From DATLNF01 sp046590575 (lineage in GTDB: Bacteria > Actinomycetota > Actinomycetes > BP-191): a stretch of 32,470 nt of DNA. The stretch is taken from positions 1 through 32,470 of the forward strand of contig JBKJUS010000088.1 in assembly GCA_046590575.1 (NCBI GenBank). The letters are read 5' to 3'. This document shows positions 15,239 through 24,379 of the stretch, piece by piece; the first letter of the stretch is position 1; every line of letters begins with the position of its first letter. Under the pieces are notes generated by a model. That model searched no databases. It was not told where the DNA came from and saw nothing but the letters and a program-made list of their open reading frames with translations. The position numbers and the translations under genes are program-made.

Positions 15239-16015
15239 GTGGATCGCGACGAGGTACGACGGCTGCTCGAGGCGGTCGCGACTGGAACCACCGGTGTCGA
15301 CGTCGCTCTCGGCACACTCGCCGCGCTGCCGCTCACCAGCTCTGGATTCACCGACCTCGGCTTCGCGCAGGTCGACCACCACCGCGCAGTGCGCACCGGC
15401 GATCCCGAAGTCGTCTACGGCGAGGGCAAGACCGACGAAGAGGCCATCGCCATCCTCACCTCACTCCGCAGCAGCGGGTCGACCCGACCCGCGTTGGTCA
15501 CCCGGGCGCGGCAGTCGCTGCTCGACGCCGTACGACGCACGTGGCCCGACGCCACCGTCGACGAGGTTGCCCGGTGTGCCGCGGTAGGCGCCGCGCCGGA
15601 GCCGCGGGGTCGGATCGCCGTCGTCAGTGCCGGCACCTCGGACGGTCCGGTTGCCGCCGAGGCGGCCTTCGTCGCCCGCACCTTCGGGAGCAGCGTCGAG
15701 CGCATCACCGACGTCGGCGTCGCCGGTCTGCACCGGCTCCTCGCCGTGCGACCCCAGCTCGACGCCGTCGACTGCATCGTCGTCGTCGCCGGCATGGAGG
15801 GTGCGCTGCCATCGGCGGTGGGTGGGCTCGTCGGGGTGCCGGTCGTCGCGGTGCCGACCAGCGTCGGCTACGGCGCGTCGTACGGCGGCCTCGCGGCACT
15901 CCTCGCGATGCTCAACTCCTGCGCTCCCGGCGTCGCGGTGTGCAACATCGACAATGGCTTCGGCGCTGGCGTCTTCGCAGCACGCGTCGCCCGCCGGTCA
16001 GTAGGAGCCGCATGA
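15239..16015 (+). CDS. larB: LarB, nickel-pincer cofactor biosynthesis carboxylase
   Basis: LarB carboxylates and hydrolyses nicotinic acid adenine dinucleotide to pyridinium-3,5-dicarboxylate mononucleotide, the first step toward the nickel-pincer cofactor. The C-terminal half is the PurE-like domain: RIAVVSAGTSDGPVAAEA, VVAGMEGALPSAVGG, VPVVAVPTSVGYGASYGG and CNIDNGFGAGV. GTG at 15239 is preferred because GGAG lies 5 bp before it and the following VDRDEVRRLLEAV matches usual LarB N-termini; GTG at 15176 would add 21 residues. It overlaps larC by 4 bp (ATGA). Confidence 0.9.
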   Translation: MDRDEVRRLLEAVATGTTGVDVALGTLAALPLTSSGFTDLGFAQVDHHRAVRTGDPEVVYGEGKTDEEAIAILTSLRSSGSTRPALVTRARQSLLDAVRRTWPDATVDEVARCAAVGAAPEPRGRIAVVSAGTSDGPVAAEAAFVARTFGSSVERITDVGVAGLHRLLAVRPQLDAVDCIVVVAGMEGALPSAVGGLVGVPVVAVPTSVGYGASYGGLAALLAMLNSCAPGVAVCNIDNGFGAGVFAARVARRSVGAA

Positions 16016-17199
16016 CGCGCATCGGCTGGTGGCACTGCGCCAGCGGTGCGTCCGGCGACATGATCCTCGGAGCGCTCGTCGACGCCGGCGTACCGCTGAC
16101 AGTGCTGCAGGAGGCGATCGACACCCTGCCGGTCGAGCGGGTCCTGTTGACCGCCGAGCCGGTCACCCGCCACGGCCTCGGCGCGACGAAAGTCGAGGTT
16201 GCCGTCGTGCGCTCCACCGTCGTGCGCACCTGGCCGCACGTGCGCGACCTGCTCGACTCCGCCGACCTGCCGGAGCCGGTACGCCGCACGGCGCTGGAGG
16301 TGTTCGAGCGGATCGCGCTGGCGGAGGCGACTGTGCACCGCACCACGCCAGACCTGGTGCACTTCCACGAGGTCGGCGGGCTTGATGCGCTCGCCGATGT
16401 GCTTGGCGCAGCTGCAGGGCTGCACCACCTCGGCCTCGACGTCATCGCCGCGTCTCCGGTCGCCACCGGGATGGGGATGGTGCGCTCCGAGCACGGGATG
16501 CTGCCGGTGCCCACACCGGCCGTGCTCGAGCTGCTCCGTGGCGCGCCGGTCTACTCCGGCGGCATCCCCTACGAGCTCTGCACCCCCACGGGCGCAGCGA
16601 TTCTGGCCACCACCGTCGCCACCTGGGGCGAGCTGCCGCCGATGACGCTCGACCGCACCGGAGTCGGCGCCGGCGGGCGCGACCTGGACGAGCAGCCCAA
16701 CGTCCTACGCCTCATCCTCGGTGAGAGCGTCAGCTCCAGTGCAGGTGCCGACAGTCATTCGTCCGTCGTCGTCGAGGCCAACGTCGACGACCTCGACCCA
16801 CGGCTGTGGCCCGGCGTCATCAACGCGCTGCTGGACGCCGGCGCAGCGGACGCCTGGCTCACGCCCATCCAGATGAAGAAGGGGCGTCCGGCGGTCGCTG
16901 TGTCGGCTCTCACCGGTGCCGAGCAGGTCGACGCGGTGCGCGCCGTCTTCTTCCGCGAGACGTCGACGATCGGCGTACGCGAGCAGTCGGTGGCCAAGCA
17001 TGCCCTGGACCGGGAGATCGTCACTGTGACCCTGGCGGGTGGCGCCGAGGTGCGAGTCAAAGTCGCCCGGTGGAACGGCTCCGTCGTCAACGCGATGCCC
17101 GAGTTCGACGACGTCGCCGCGGTCGCCACGAAGCAGCGCCGGCCGGTGAAGGCCGTCCTGGCTGAAGCGGCTGCGCTCGCGCAGGAGCTCATTCGATGA
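16012..17199 (+). CDS. larC: LarC, nickel-pincer cofactor biosynthesis nickel insertase, 395 aa
   Basis: LarC inserts nickel into the dithio-dicarboxylate precursor, a CTP-dependent last step. The start GWWHCASGASGDMILGAL is the family signature; HFHEVGGLDALADVLG and the C-terminal VEANVDDLDPRLWPGV with IQMKKGRPAV complete it. In Lactobacillus larC is split by a programmed frameshift; here it is one uninterrupted frame. AGGAG lies just upstream, and ATG overlaps the larB stop by 4 bp. LarE (sulfur transfer) and LarA (racemase) are not in the window. A 4-bp overlap links it to the next membrane gene. Confidence 0.95.
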   Translation: MTRIGWWHCASGASGDMILGALVDAGVPLTVLQEAIDTLPVERVLLTAEPVTRHGLGATKVEVAVVRSTVVRTWPHVRDLLDSADLPEPVRRTALEVFERIALAEATVHRTTPDLVHFHEVGGLDALADVLGAAAGLHHLGLDVIAASPVATGMGMVRSEHGMLPVPTPAVLELLRGAPVYSGGIPYELCTPTGAAILATTVATWGELPPMTLDRTGVGAGGRDLDEQPNVLRLILGESVSSSAGADSHSSVVVEANVDDLDPRLWPGVINALLDAGAADAWLTPIQMKKGRPAVAVSALTGAEQVDAVRAVFFRETSTIGVREQSVAKHALDREIVTVTLAGGAEVRVKVARWNGSVVNAMPEFDDVAAVATKQRRPVKAVLAEAAALAQELIR

Positions 17200-18338
17200 C
17201 CATGCCGGAGGCGCTGAGCTTCATCGGCGGTCTCGTCATCGTGTTGGCCACCCTCAACAGCGTCGTCCGCACGCTGGTCATCCCGCGCGGCGAGACGTCA
17301 CGGCTCACCCGCGCCGTCGAGCAGACGATCCACCGGACGTACGCCGTCGCCGTCGACCGGTGGAAGGACTACGAGTCGCAGGATCGGATCCTCGCCACTG
17401 AGGTGGCCACCGGACTGCTCGGGCTGCTCACCGTGTGGCTGCTGCTCCTCGTCAGCGGCTTCGGGCTCATGCTCTGGGCCGTCGCAGATCTCACCGTCGG
17501 GGCCGCCGTGCGCGAGGCCGGGTCATCGCTGCTCACCCTCGGCTTCGCGACCACGCCGAGCCCCGGTGCCACCGTCGTCGATATCGTCGCCGCGGCAGTC
17601 GGCCTCATCATCATCGCGTTGCAGATCGCCTACTTGCCGACGCTCTACGCCGCCTTCAACCGACGCGAGGTTCTCGTCACCACGCTCGAGTCGCGCGCGG
17701 GCTCGCCGGCCTGGGGCCCGGAGCTGCTCACCCGGCACGCCCTCGTCAACAGCATCGACAACCTGCCGAGCCTCTTCGCCGACTGGGAGGCCTGGGCCGC
17801 CGACGTCGCAGAGAGCCACACCAACTATCCGATCCTGGTCAGCTTCCGCTCTCCCAAACCACTGCGGTCCTGGGTCGTCGCGTTGATCTCGGTCATGGAC
17901 GCCGCTGCGCTCTATCTCGCGCTGTGCCCGACCACCGCACCGTCAGCCACCCGCCTGTCGCTGCGGATGGGCTTCACCTGCCTGCGCGACGTGGCGACTG
18001 CGCTGAAGCTGCCCTTCGACCCCGACCCGCTGCCCGACGCCGGGATCTCCCTCACCTACGAGGAGTTCCTGCGCGGCATCGAGCGGATGCAGACCCAGAA
18101 CTTCCCGATGGAGCGCACGCCAGAGGAAGCGTGGCCGCACTTCCAGGGCTGGCGGGTCAACTACGAGGCGGTCGCCTACGCTCTCGCCGACCGGACGGCC
18201 GCCGTACCCGGGCAGTGGACCGGACGGCGCACTCGAATATCCGGTACGCCGATCGCCGTCATCCCGCCGCCCAACCGCACCCCGGAGCACCCGGACGGCG
18301 CCGGCCCGCCCGGCCCTCGCAGCCTTGGCCCCGCCTAG
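17196..18338 (+). CDS. Channel-like integral membrane protein, 380 aa
   Basis: Hydrophobic segments lie at about 7-29, 68-95 and 125-153. Between the last two is a re-entrant-like stretch SSLLTLGFATTPS (110-122) in which TLGFA resembles a degenerate K+ channel filter (TVGYG). The rest (about 160-345) is soluble and mostly helical, with no motif I recognise; the tail is Pro-rich. ATG overlaps the larC stop by 4 bp, so it is the third coupled gene of a larB-larC run. An ion channel is the best guess from architecture; a link to nickel supply would be speculation. Confidence 0.65.
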   Translation: MTMPEALSFIGGLVIVLATLNSVVRTLVIPRGETSRLTRAVEQTIHRTYAVAVDRWKDYESQDRILATEVATGLLGLLTVWLLLLVSGFGLMLWAVADLTVGAAVREAGSSLLTLGFATTPSPGATVVDIVAAAVGLIIIALQIAYLPTLYAAFNRREVLVTTLESRAGSPAWGPELLTRHALVNSIDNLPSLFADWEAWAADVAESHTNYPILVSFRSPKPLRSWVVALISVMDAAALYLALCPTTAPSATRLSLRMGFTCLRDVATALKLPFDPDPLPDAGISLTYEEFLRGIERMQTQNFPMERTPEEAWPHFQGWRVNYEAVAYALADRTAAVPGQWTGRRTRISGTPIAVIPPPNRTPEHPDGAGPPGPRSLGPA

Positions 18339-18403
18339 CTGCACGGAACTACATCCATGTGATTCGGAGGTCGTGAGGCGCGGCGGGGCGAAAGCAGGCA
18401 CCC

Positions 18404-20137
18404 ATGCGCCTGCGCACTCTCCTGCTCGTACCCCTCCTCGCCACCGGTCTCTTCGCCACCGCCACAGGCCCAGCGCTCGCCAGTGGCTGCAGCGTCGCCC
18501 GCGGACAGACCGGCCGCAATCCGAGCTTCGCGCAGGTCTCCGCGGCGATCGATGCCGCGGCGCTCCGGCGTCAGGTGCCGCCGCCGCTGCTCAAGGCGAT
18601 CGCCTGGAAGGAGTCCGGCTGGGCCCAGTTCCGCGACGGCCGGGCCAAGGTCAGCGGAGACTGCGGCGTCGGCATCATGCAGCTCACGGGCGGCTCATGG
18701 GACTTCCGGCGCCTCGGCGCGGACTACACCTACAACATCGACGCCGGAGCGCAGGCCCTCGCCGCGAAGATGGCCGCCTCAGGTGCCAACGTCCCGGCCG
18801 GTCTTGGCCGTGACGAGCCTCGGGTCTTCGAGAACTGGTACCGCGCGACGTACCGCTACAACGGCTCCGGTTACCGCGCGGAAGGCTACGCCGACGCTGT
18901 CTTCGGCCTCGTCGCGAACCCGCCGTCGAGCATCCGTCCGTACAGCGCGCCGGTGCCGGTGAGCAGCCCGAAGAACGTCTTCCGCGGCTACCGGCCCACA
19001 TCGGCGCACAGCTATGTCGCGCGCCTCGACGGGCGCTGGGTGACGACGGCCGGCGCGTTTGTCGGCCGCATCACCCGGGCCGACCTGCTGCCGATGCAGG
19101 CCGCACTGGGGGTCGGCCGCACCCTCGAGGGCGGCCAGCGCAGCAGTACGGCGTACGCCGTCCGCAACCTCGGCTACGCCGCGTGGGACCCGCGACAGGT
19201 CAGTGTCGCCACCTGGCCGGCGGGCCGGGTGAGTGCTCTTGCCGACGGCAGCTGGCGCTCCGGCGCCATCGCCGTGCCGATCACCGAGCTGGTCCGCCCC
19301 GGCGCTTCCACCCGCGTCAACGTGCCGGTGACCGCCGCGGCTGGAACGTCGTCACGGACCATCGCCGAGTCCTTCACGCTGGCGCACGCCGGGGTGCCGC
19401 TGTCGACCGGTGTCGCCACGTCGAGCTGGACGCTGCACCCGGCTGGCACCCCGACCGCCGACATCACCTCTGCGCCGGCGTACGCCATCGAGTCAGGTGC
19501 CGGACCCGCCGCGACCATCGGACTCGCCGCCGCCGACCCCGCGCCAGGCTCCGGGCTGAACCGCGTGGAGATCTCGAGCCGGGCGGCCTGCACCGACTGC
19601 CCGTGGACCGTGCCAGTGCGGGCGTCGCGTGCCGCGACAAGTGCCCGGGTGCCCCTGGCCGGCACCGGAGCGCACGAGGTCCGGGTGCGGGCGGTCGACA
19701 ACGCAGGTCACTACAGCGAGTGGTCAGCGCCCCGCGCGATCGTCGTACCGCGGGACAACACCGCTCCCGAGCTTGTCTACGACGAGGGCTGGGAGGCGCA
19801 CACTGTCGACGGCAGCTGGCTCGGCAGCGTGCACAGCGCCAACCGGCCCGGTGCGTCGGTGAAGACCACCGCCGAGGCCACCCGCTTCGCGGTGATCGGC
19901 ACAACCGGTCCCAACGCCCCGGACCTCGAGATCTGGCTCGACGACATGCTGGTCACGACCGTCAGCACCCGATCCGACGCCGTGGTGCACCGCCAAGTCC
20001 TGTGGGAAGGCACTGCCCTGCCCGGCAGGCACACCCTCGCGGTCCGCGTCGCTGGCGCGCCACCGAGCGGGCTGTCTCCGTTGACGACCGGCGACCATGG
20101 GCCACCGGCACTCGTCGACGCGATCGCCATCGCATAG
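18404..20137 (+). CDS. Secreted SLT-type lytic transglycosylase with Ig/FN3-like repeats, 577 aa
   Basis: A signal peptide ends near ALAS (residue 27). Residues 40-175 are a goose-lysozyme/SLT fold with catalytic Glu70 in IAWKESGW, then GDCGVGIMQLTGGSWD and the tyrosine-rich YRATYRYNGSGY. The enzyme should cut peptidoglycan glycan strands outside the cell. The long C-terminal part contains beta-rich segments, one with an FN3-like ending (HEVRVRAVDNAGHYSEWS), probably for binding wall polymers. It converges with the M15 peptidase gene, leaving 8 bp. The start ATG fits the signal peptide; the ribosome binding site is weak. Confidence 0.85.
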   Translation: MRLRTLLLVPLLATGLFATATGPALASGCSVARGQTGRNPSFAQVSAAIDAAALRRQVPPPLLKAIAWKESGWAQFRDGRAKVSGDCGVGIMQLTGGSWDFRRLGADYTYNIDAGAQALAAKMAASGANVPAGLGRDEPRVFENWYRATYRYNGSGYRAEGYADAVFGLVANPPSSIRPYSAPVPVSSPKNVFRGYRPTSAHSYVARLDGRWVTTAGAFVGRITRADLLPMQAALGVGRTLEGGQRSSTAYAVRNLGYAAWDPRQVSVATWPAGRVSALADGSWRSGAIAVPITELVRPGASTRVNVPVTAAAGTSSRTIAESFTLAHAGVPLSTGVATSSWTLHPAGTPTADITSAPAYAIESGAGPAATIGLAAADPAPGSGLNRVEISSRAACTDCPWTVPVRASRAATSARVPLAGTGAHEVRVRAVDNAGHYSEWSAPRAIVVPRDNTAPELVYDEGWEAHTVDGSWLGSVHSANRPGASVKTTAEATRFAVIGTTGPNAPDLEIWLDDMLVTTVSTRSDAVVHRQVLWEGTALPGRHTLAVRVAGAPPSGLSPLTTGDHGPPALVDAIAIA

Positions 20138-20145
20138 GCGATGGG

Positions 20146-22203
20146 TCAGCGCGCGATGCCGCCGAGCTCGAAGTGCATCGGATCGGTGTAGGTCCAGTCG
20201 CCGCCCCAGCGGAAGCCCCACCGCTTGAAGATCTCGACGACGCGCCGGTCGAGCTCGCCCACCGTGCCTCGGCCGTTGCGGGGCACGTTGACGTCGAAGG
20301 CGATACCCCAGGTGTGCAGCGAGATCCCTTGGGTGGGGTCGCTGGCGATGAAGCGAGGCACGTAGCAGCCGCCGTACTCCCCTGGCCTGATCGAGCCGGC
20401 CAAACCGCTGGCGACCAGCTCCTGGAGCGCGCCGCGTAGCTGCGGCAGGAGGACCCGGTGACAGCGCACCCGGCCCAGGATCGGCACCGTCGTCGTGACG
20501 ATGTGTCGAGCGACCCACGCGGCATCCGGCTCGATCGAGCCGTCCGGCAGGTAGGAGTAGCGGAACGAGCCCAGCGCGCGCCCGGCCGCCCCGCCCCCCA
20601 GGAAAGCCATCGGTGCCCGATTGGGCGCGACAGCGTTGGCAATGGTCGCGGCGGGCCCGGCCAGGCGGCGGGCCCGGTCGCGGAGCGCGGTGGCATTGCC
20701 GTCTCTCGCCGCGAGCACCACCCCGGTCTGCCGTAGGCCGAGCGTTGTCGCGACCGACTGCGACACCATCACCTCGGTGCCGGTGATGCCCACCGTGGCG
20801 AGTCCGGCAAGACGCACCGTGACACTCGCGGCCGCCTCACCATTCGGACCGACCGGGCCGGTGAGGGTCACGGAGCCTCCAAGCGGAAAACGGTGCAGTG
20901 CGGCCACGCGATGGCTGAGGACCAGCTCACCGTCGGCAACTGCCCGCCACAATGGCTCCATCTCCGCCGCGCCGGCTGGGGCGAAAGCCCGGAACGTCGC
21001 CGCGTCGATGCCGACCACGTCGAGCTGTACGGCGCCGACCCGCGCCGGGCCAAGGCGAAGAACGCTCGACCCGCCAGCACTGTCGGCCAGCCGGCGCAAG
21101 GTCGGCGCAGTCAGGGTCCCGGTGACGAGCAGCTCGGCGGGCAGTCGCTCCCGCAGCGGCGGGAGCGCGGTCGACACCTCTCCCGGCTCTCCCCGGACGA
21201 CGGCTCGGGGGGCGAGCTCCGGAGCAGGCAGTGGCGGGACCTCGGCGAAGATCGCATAGCCGGCATCCGCCTCGATCGCGCGGACTAGCTCCCGCTGCTG
21301 GGCCAACGACTTCTCCAGGGCAGCAGCTGAGCGGGCGAGGCTGCGAGTGAGTCGCTCCTGCTTCTCCGCGGCCGCAATCCGGCTGCCGGTGATCCGCGCA
21401 AGGTCGCGCCGAGCCGCCCGCAAGGCGCCCAACGCGTCGCCTCGCCCAGCGTCAGCAACCCGGCGGGTCGCCGCGGTGTGCAGAACGCCCCCGGTGTCCG
21501 GCTCCGTCAGCATGTCGTCGTACCACCCGAGATCACCGAGGGTCACTCCGCCTGACCGGTAGAGCTGACCGAGGTAACGGTCTAGCTCTGCCTGGCGGGT
21601 AGCGACGACAACAGCCTGCGCGATCGCGGCCACCCGCAGGCGATCGACATCGACACGCTGGGTGCGCAGCCCGGCCTCCGCCGTTCGAAGATCGGCCTGC
21701 ACGACCACCGCCCGGGCGTCGAGAGCAGCAAGCTCTTGGCGGGCGCGGGCGATCGCTCCGGTGTCGTTGGGCACGGCGGCCAGCGCCACCTGGCCGGCGA
21801 ATCCGAAACCGACTGGCACCGACAGGCCGGCTGGAAGGGCGGTGGAGCTCGGCGTCGGAGATCCCCCGGGCTTTGACGCCGGAGCGGCGGCGGCCGACTG
21901 ACCCGGGCGACTGGACGGCGCCGGCGCGGGCGTCGGCCGGGCGCTGGGGGTGCTCGCCGGAGACGCCGAGGCACCCGCCGCAGCCTCGGTGGGGGTCGGC
22001 TGAGGTTGCGGGGCGGGCGGACCGGACGGAGTGGGGTCTGGCTGCCCGGACCCGGCCGAGGGAGACTCGCTCGGGGTCGGCTCCTGCGCCATCGCAGGGG
22101 TCATCGCGATGATCGACCCGAGGGTCAGCGCGAGCCCCGCGGCGCCGACGCTGCGCGTCAGCGCAGGCCAACTGCGCGGTGAATCATCCCCCCGTGTTCG
22201 CAT
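20146..22203 (-). CDS. Secreted M15-type peptidase with coiled-coil stalk, 685 aa
   Basis: A signal peptide ends near AMAQ (about 40), followed by a Pro/Ser/Thr-rich linker (41-125). A long coiled coil (about 150-310) resembles the regulatory stalks of CwlO/PcsB/RipA-type wall hydrolases. A middle domain of unknown type (about 330-560) precedes the C-terminal M15 D,D-carboxypeptidase domain with zinc ligands His630 and Asp637 (SLHTWGIAFDVN) and His677 (DPMHFEL). The likely role is trimming peptidoglycan peptides, perhaps activated through the coiled coil. The 174 bp upstream (22204-22377) should hold its promoter; I saw no riboswitch-like structure or clear boxes there. Confidence 0.85.
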   Translation of the reverse strand: MRTRGDDSPRSWPALTRSVGAAGLALTLGSIIAMTPAMAQEPTPSESPSAGSGQPDPTPSGPPAPQPQPTPTEAAAGASASPASTPSARPTPAPAPSSRPGQSAAAAPASKPGGSPTPSSTALPAGLSVPVGFGFAGQVALAAVPNDTGAIARARQELAALDARAVVVQADLRTAEAGLRTQRVDVDRLRVAAIAQAVVVATRQAELDRYLGQLYRSGGVTLGDLGWYDDMLTEPDTGGVLHTAATRRVADAGRGDALGALRAARRDLARITGSRIAAAEKQERLTRSLARSAAALEKSLAQQRELVRAIEADAGYAIFAEVPPLPAPELAPRAVVRGEPGEVSTALPPLRERLPAELLVTGTLTAPTLRRLADSAGGSSVLRLGPARVGAVQLDVVGIDAATFRAFAPAGAAEMEPLWRAVADGELVLSHRVAALHRFPLGGSVTLTGPVGPNGEAAASVTVRLAGLATVGITGTEVMVSQSVATTLGLRQTGVVLAARDGNATALRDRARRLAGPAATIANAVAPNRAPMAFLGGGAAGRALGSFRYSYLPDGSIEPDAAWVARHIVTTTVPILGRVRCHRVLLPQLRGALQELVASGLAGSIRPGEYGGCYVPRFIASDPTQGISLHTWGIAFDVNVPRNGRGTVGELDRRVVEIFKRWGFRWGGDWTYTDPMHFELGGIAR

Positions 22204-22377
22204 GACCGTGGTGTCCTCGACTCGTGGTTCCGCGGCGCGGGTGCCGTGAAAGAGTCACGATACGGGCAATTCGTCGCTGTGCGTAGTGGAGCGATATCTC
22301 TCACGTAACCGACACATCCTCGATTTCACCCCGCCAAGACTCTGGCTGAAGCCGCGAGAGTGTCAGCGGCGGAGGCG

Positions 22378-23274
22378 TCAGGTGCGCTGGGTCATGGAGT
22401 AGCGCAGCGTGGCCATCCCGTTCTCGGCCGCCGGAGTGATGCCGCTCTCGGCGAAGAGCTCGTCGACGCGACCGGCCAGCGTCGCCGGCTGCCACGTCGC
22501 GCCGCCGTTGTCGACGACGGCGACCGAGGTGAAGGGGCGGTAGAGCTCGACCGCGTCGCCCTGTACGCCGAAGACCTTGCCGCTGATGTGGCTCGACGCA
22601 TCAGAGCAGAGGAAGACGACCATCGGCGCAACGTTGTCCGGGTGCCAGAAGTCGAAGTCGGCACCGCCGCCTTCGATGGCGCCGTACGCCCCCTCGGTCA
22701 TCCGGGTACGGGCGGCCGGCGCGATGGCATTGCACGTGACGCCGTACCGCGCCATCTCCTGCGCGACGATGGTCGAGAACGCGGCGATGCCTGCCTTCGC
22801 TGCGCCGTAGTTGGCCTGGCCGAAGTTGCCGAGGAGCCCGCTGGTGCTGGCGGTGCAGACGACGTGACCGGCGCGGCCCTGCTCCTTCCACCACGCGCAC
22901 GCGGCGTGGGTCATCGCGTAATGGCCGCGCAGGTGGACCTTGATGACGGCATCCCACTCCTCCGGCGACATCTTCACGATGGTGCGGTCGCGCAGGATGC
23001 CGGCGTTGTTGACCAAGGCGTCGAGGGCGCCGTACTCCTCGACTGCGCGGTGCACGAGCCGCTCAGCGAGCTCGACGTCGGAGCAGTCGCCGGTGTCGAG
23101 CGTCGCCTGCCCGCCGGCCGCCTCGATCTCGGCGACAACGGCGCCGCCGGCGTCCGCGTCGAGCTCACTGAGCACCACCGCAGCGCCCTCGCGGGCGAGC
23201 AGGATCGCCTCGCCGCGGCCGATGCCGCGTCCCGCGCCAGTGACGATCGCAACCTTGCCGTCCATGAGTCCCAT
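22378..23274 (-). CDS. SDR-family oxidoreductase, 298 aa
   Basis: Classical short-chain dehydrogenase: cofactor motif TGAGRGIG (12-19), NNAG (89-92), catalytic Ser143, Tyr156 and Lys160 in a YGAAK motif. The ATG at 23274 gives the standard MGLMDGKVAIVTG start; the open frame upstream lacks homology and runs toward the divergent gene. A C-terminal extension of about 60 residues beyond the core resembles SDRs annotated as 3-hydroxyacyl-CoA or steroid dehydrogenases, but the substrate is not readable. It is divergent from the diiron protein with 69 bp between starts. Confidence 0.9.
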   Translation of the reverse strand: MGLMDGKVAIVTGAGRGIGRGEAILLAREGAAVVLSELDADAGGAVVAEIEAAGGQATLDTGDCSDVELAERLVHRAVEEYGALDALVNNAGILRDRTIVKMSPEEWDAVIKVHLRGHYAMTHAACAWWKEQGRAGHVVCTASTSGLLGNFGQANYGAAKAGIAAFSTIVAQEMARYGVTCNAIAPAARTRMTEGAYGAIEGGGADFDFWHPDNVAPMVVFLCSDASSHISGKVFGVQGDAVELYRPFTSVAVVDNGGATWQPATLAGRVDELFAESGITPAAENGMATLRYSMTQRT

Positions 23275-23343
23275 GGCCGGTGACCCTATTCCGGCGAGTT
23301 CCTCGGTGTGTACGACGGAGCCGTACGGGGGAGAGGTCTGGTC

Positions 23344-24321
23344 ATGTCGATCCCCCGTGACCCGGATGCACGACCCGTAACGACATCGCTGTCGGACAGA
23401 CTCAGCCACGCCCTCGACTCAGGTTCCGCTGCGCTCGACGCGCTCACCGATGCCGTCCCGCTCGACCGGCGAGACCGCTTCGCCACCCTGCTGACCTGCT
23501 ACGACCTCTCGACCGCGGACCTGGCGACTCTGGGTGCGCGCGCGCGCTTCGCCCACCACCCTGCGGTTGCGGCCCTGACCTGGCGGCTGGAGCAGGAGTG
23601 GCTGGCTGAGCTCGACCGGCTGCCGGTCCCACCCGGCGGTCAGACGGCGGACGAGTGCCTCGCCGCAATGCGCGCGCTGGCTGCGAAGGACCGGCTGCCG
23701 GCGGCGTACGAGTGGGTCGCCCGCGATGCGTCGTACGACGACCTCGTCCACTTCCTCGCGCTCGAAGGCGGACCGGACAGTGGCTTCGACGACTTGGTCG
23801 CGGCGTGCCAGATCGGCCTCTCCGGCGAGCCCAAGCTGGAGATGGCGCGCAACTACTGGGACGAGATGGGCAACGGCACCCTCGACGCGGTGCACACCGT
23901 TCTTCATGACGACCTCGTCCGCGCGGTGAACATGCCCCGCATTCCTCGTCACGAGCAGCCGGTCGAAGCGCTGGAACGCACAGCGCTGGGCGGGCTGTTC
24001 GCGACCAACCACTGGCTGCAGCCGGAAATGGTGGGCGCCCTCGGGCTCATCGAACTGCAGGCCGGTCCGCGGTGCCGCAAAGTGCTGGCCGGATTGCAGC
24101 GCACGGGAGCCGACCGCGCGGCGATCCCCTTCTATGCCGAGCACGCCGAGGTCGACCCACGGCATGGGCAGGACTGGCTGGACAACGCGATCGCACCGTT
24201 GGTGCGCGAGCGCCCGGAGTGGGGCCCGCGGATGCTTCGCGGCGCCTCGTGGCGCTCCCACATCAACGCTGCGTTCTTCCAGCGGCTCTGGGCAGACCTG
24301 CGACAGGCCGCCGCCGCCTGA
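23344..24321 (+). CDS. Haem-oxygenase-like diiron protein (iron-containing redox enzyme family), 325 aa
   Basis: All-helical protein with the metal-ligand pattern of the haem-oxygenase-like diiron (HDO) superfamily: Glu141 in FLALEGGPDSG, Glu174 and His184 in WDEMGNGTLDAVHT, and His267, Asp271 and His274 in AEHAEVDPRHGQDW. Known members (UndA, BesC, SznF) oxidise fatty acids, lysine derivatives or arginine derivatives. The substrate here is unknown. ATG at 23344 is chosen for the GGGAGAGG sequence about 8 bp upstream. It lies 58 bp before arginine deiminase on the same strand. Confidence 0.8.
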   Translation: MSIPRDPDARPVTTSLSDRLSHALDSGSAALDALTDAVPLDRRDRFATLLTCYDLSTADLATLGARARFAHHPAVAALTWRLEQEWLAELDRLPVPPGGQTADECLAAMRALAAKDRLPAAYEWVARDASYDDLVHFLALEGGPDSGFDDLVAACQIGLSGEPKLEMARNYWDEMGNGTLDAVHTVLHDDLVRAVNMPRIPRHEQPVEALERTALGGLFATNHWLQPEMVGALGLIELQAGPRCRKVLAGLQRTGADRAAIPFYAEHAEVDPRHGQDWLDNAIAPLVRERPEWGPRMLRGASWRSHINAAFFQRLWADLRQAAAA

Positions 24322-24379
24322 CGCTGGTCCTTACGACCGCGCGGTCTGAGCCACGTGCGCGCCACTACGCTGATGCACC

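Noticed and set aside
22204..22377. Upstream region of the M15 peptidase checked for a c-di-AMP (ydaO-type) riboswitch, as found before some actinobacterial wall hydrolases.
   Set aside because: No recognisable conserved core or long pairing was seen in these 174 bp.
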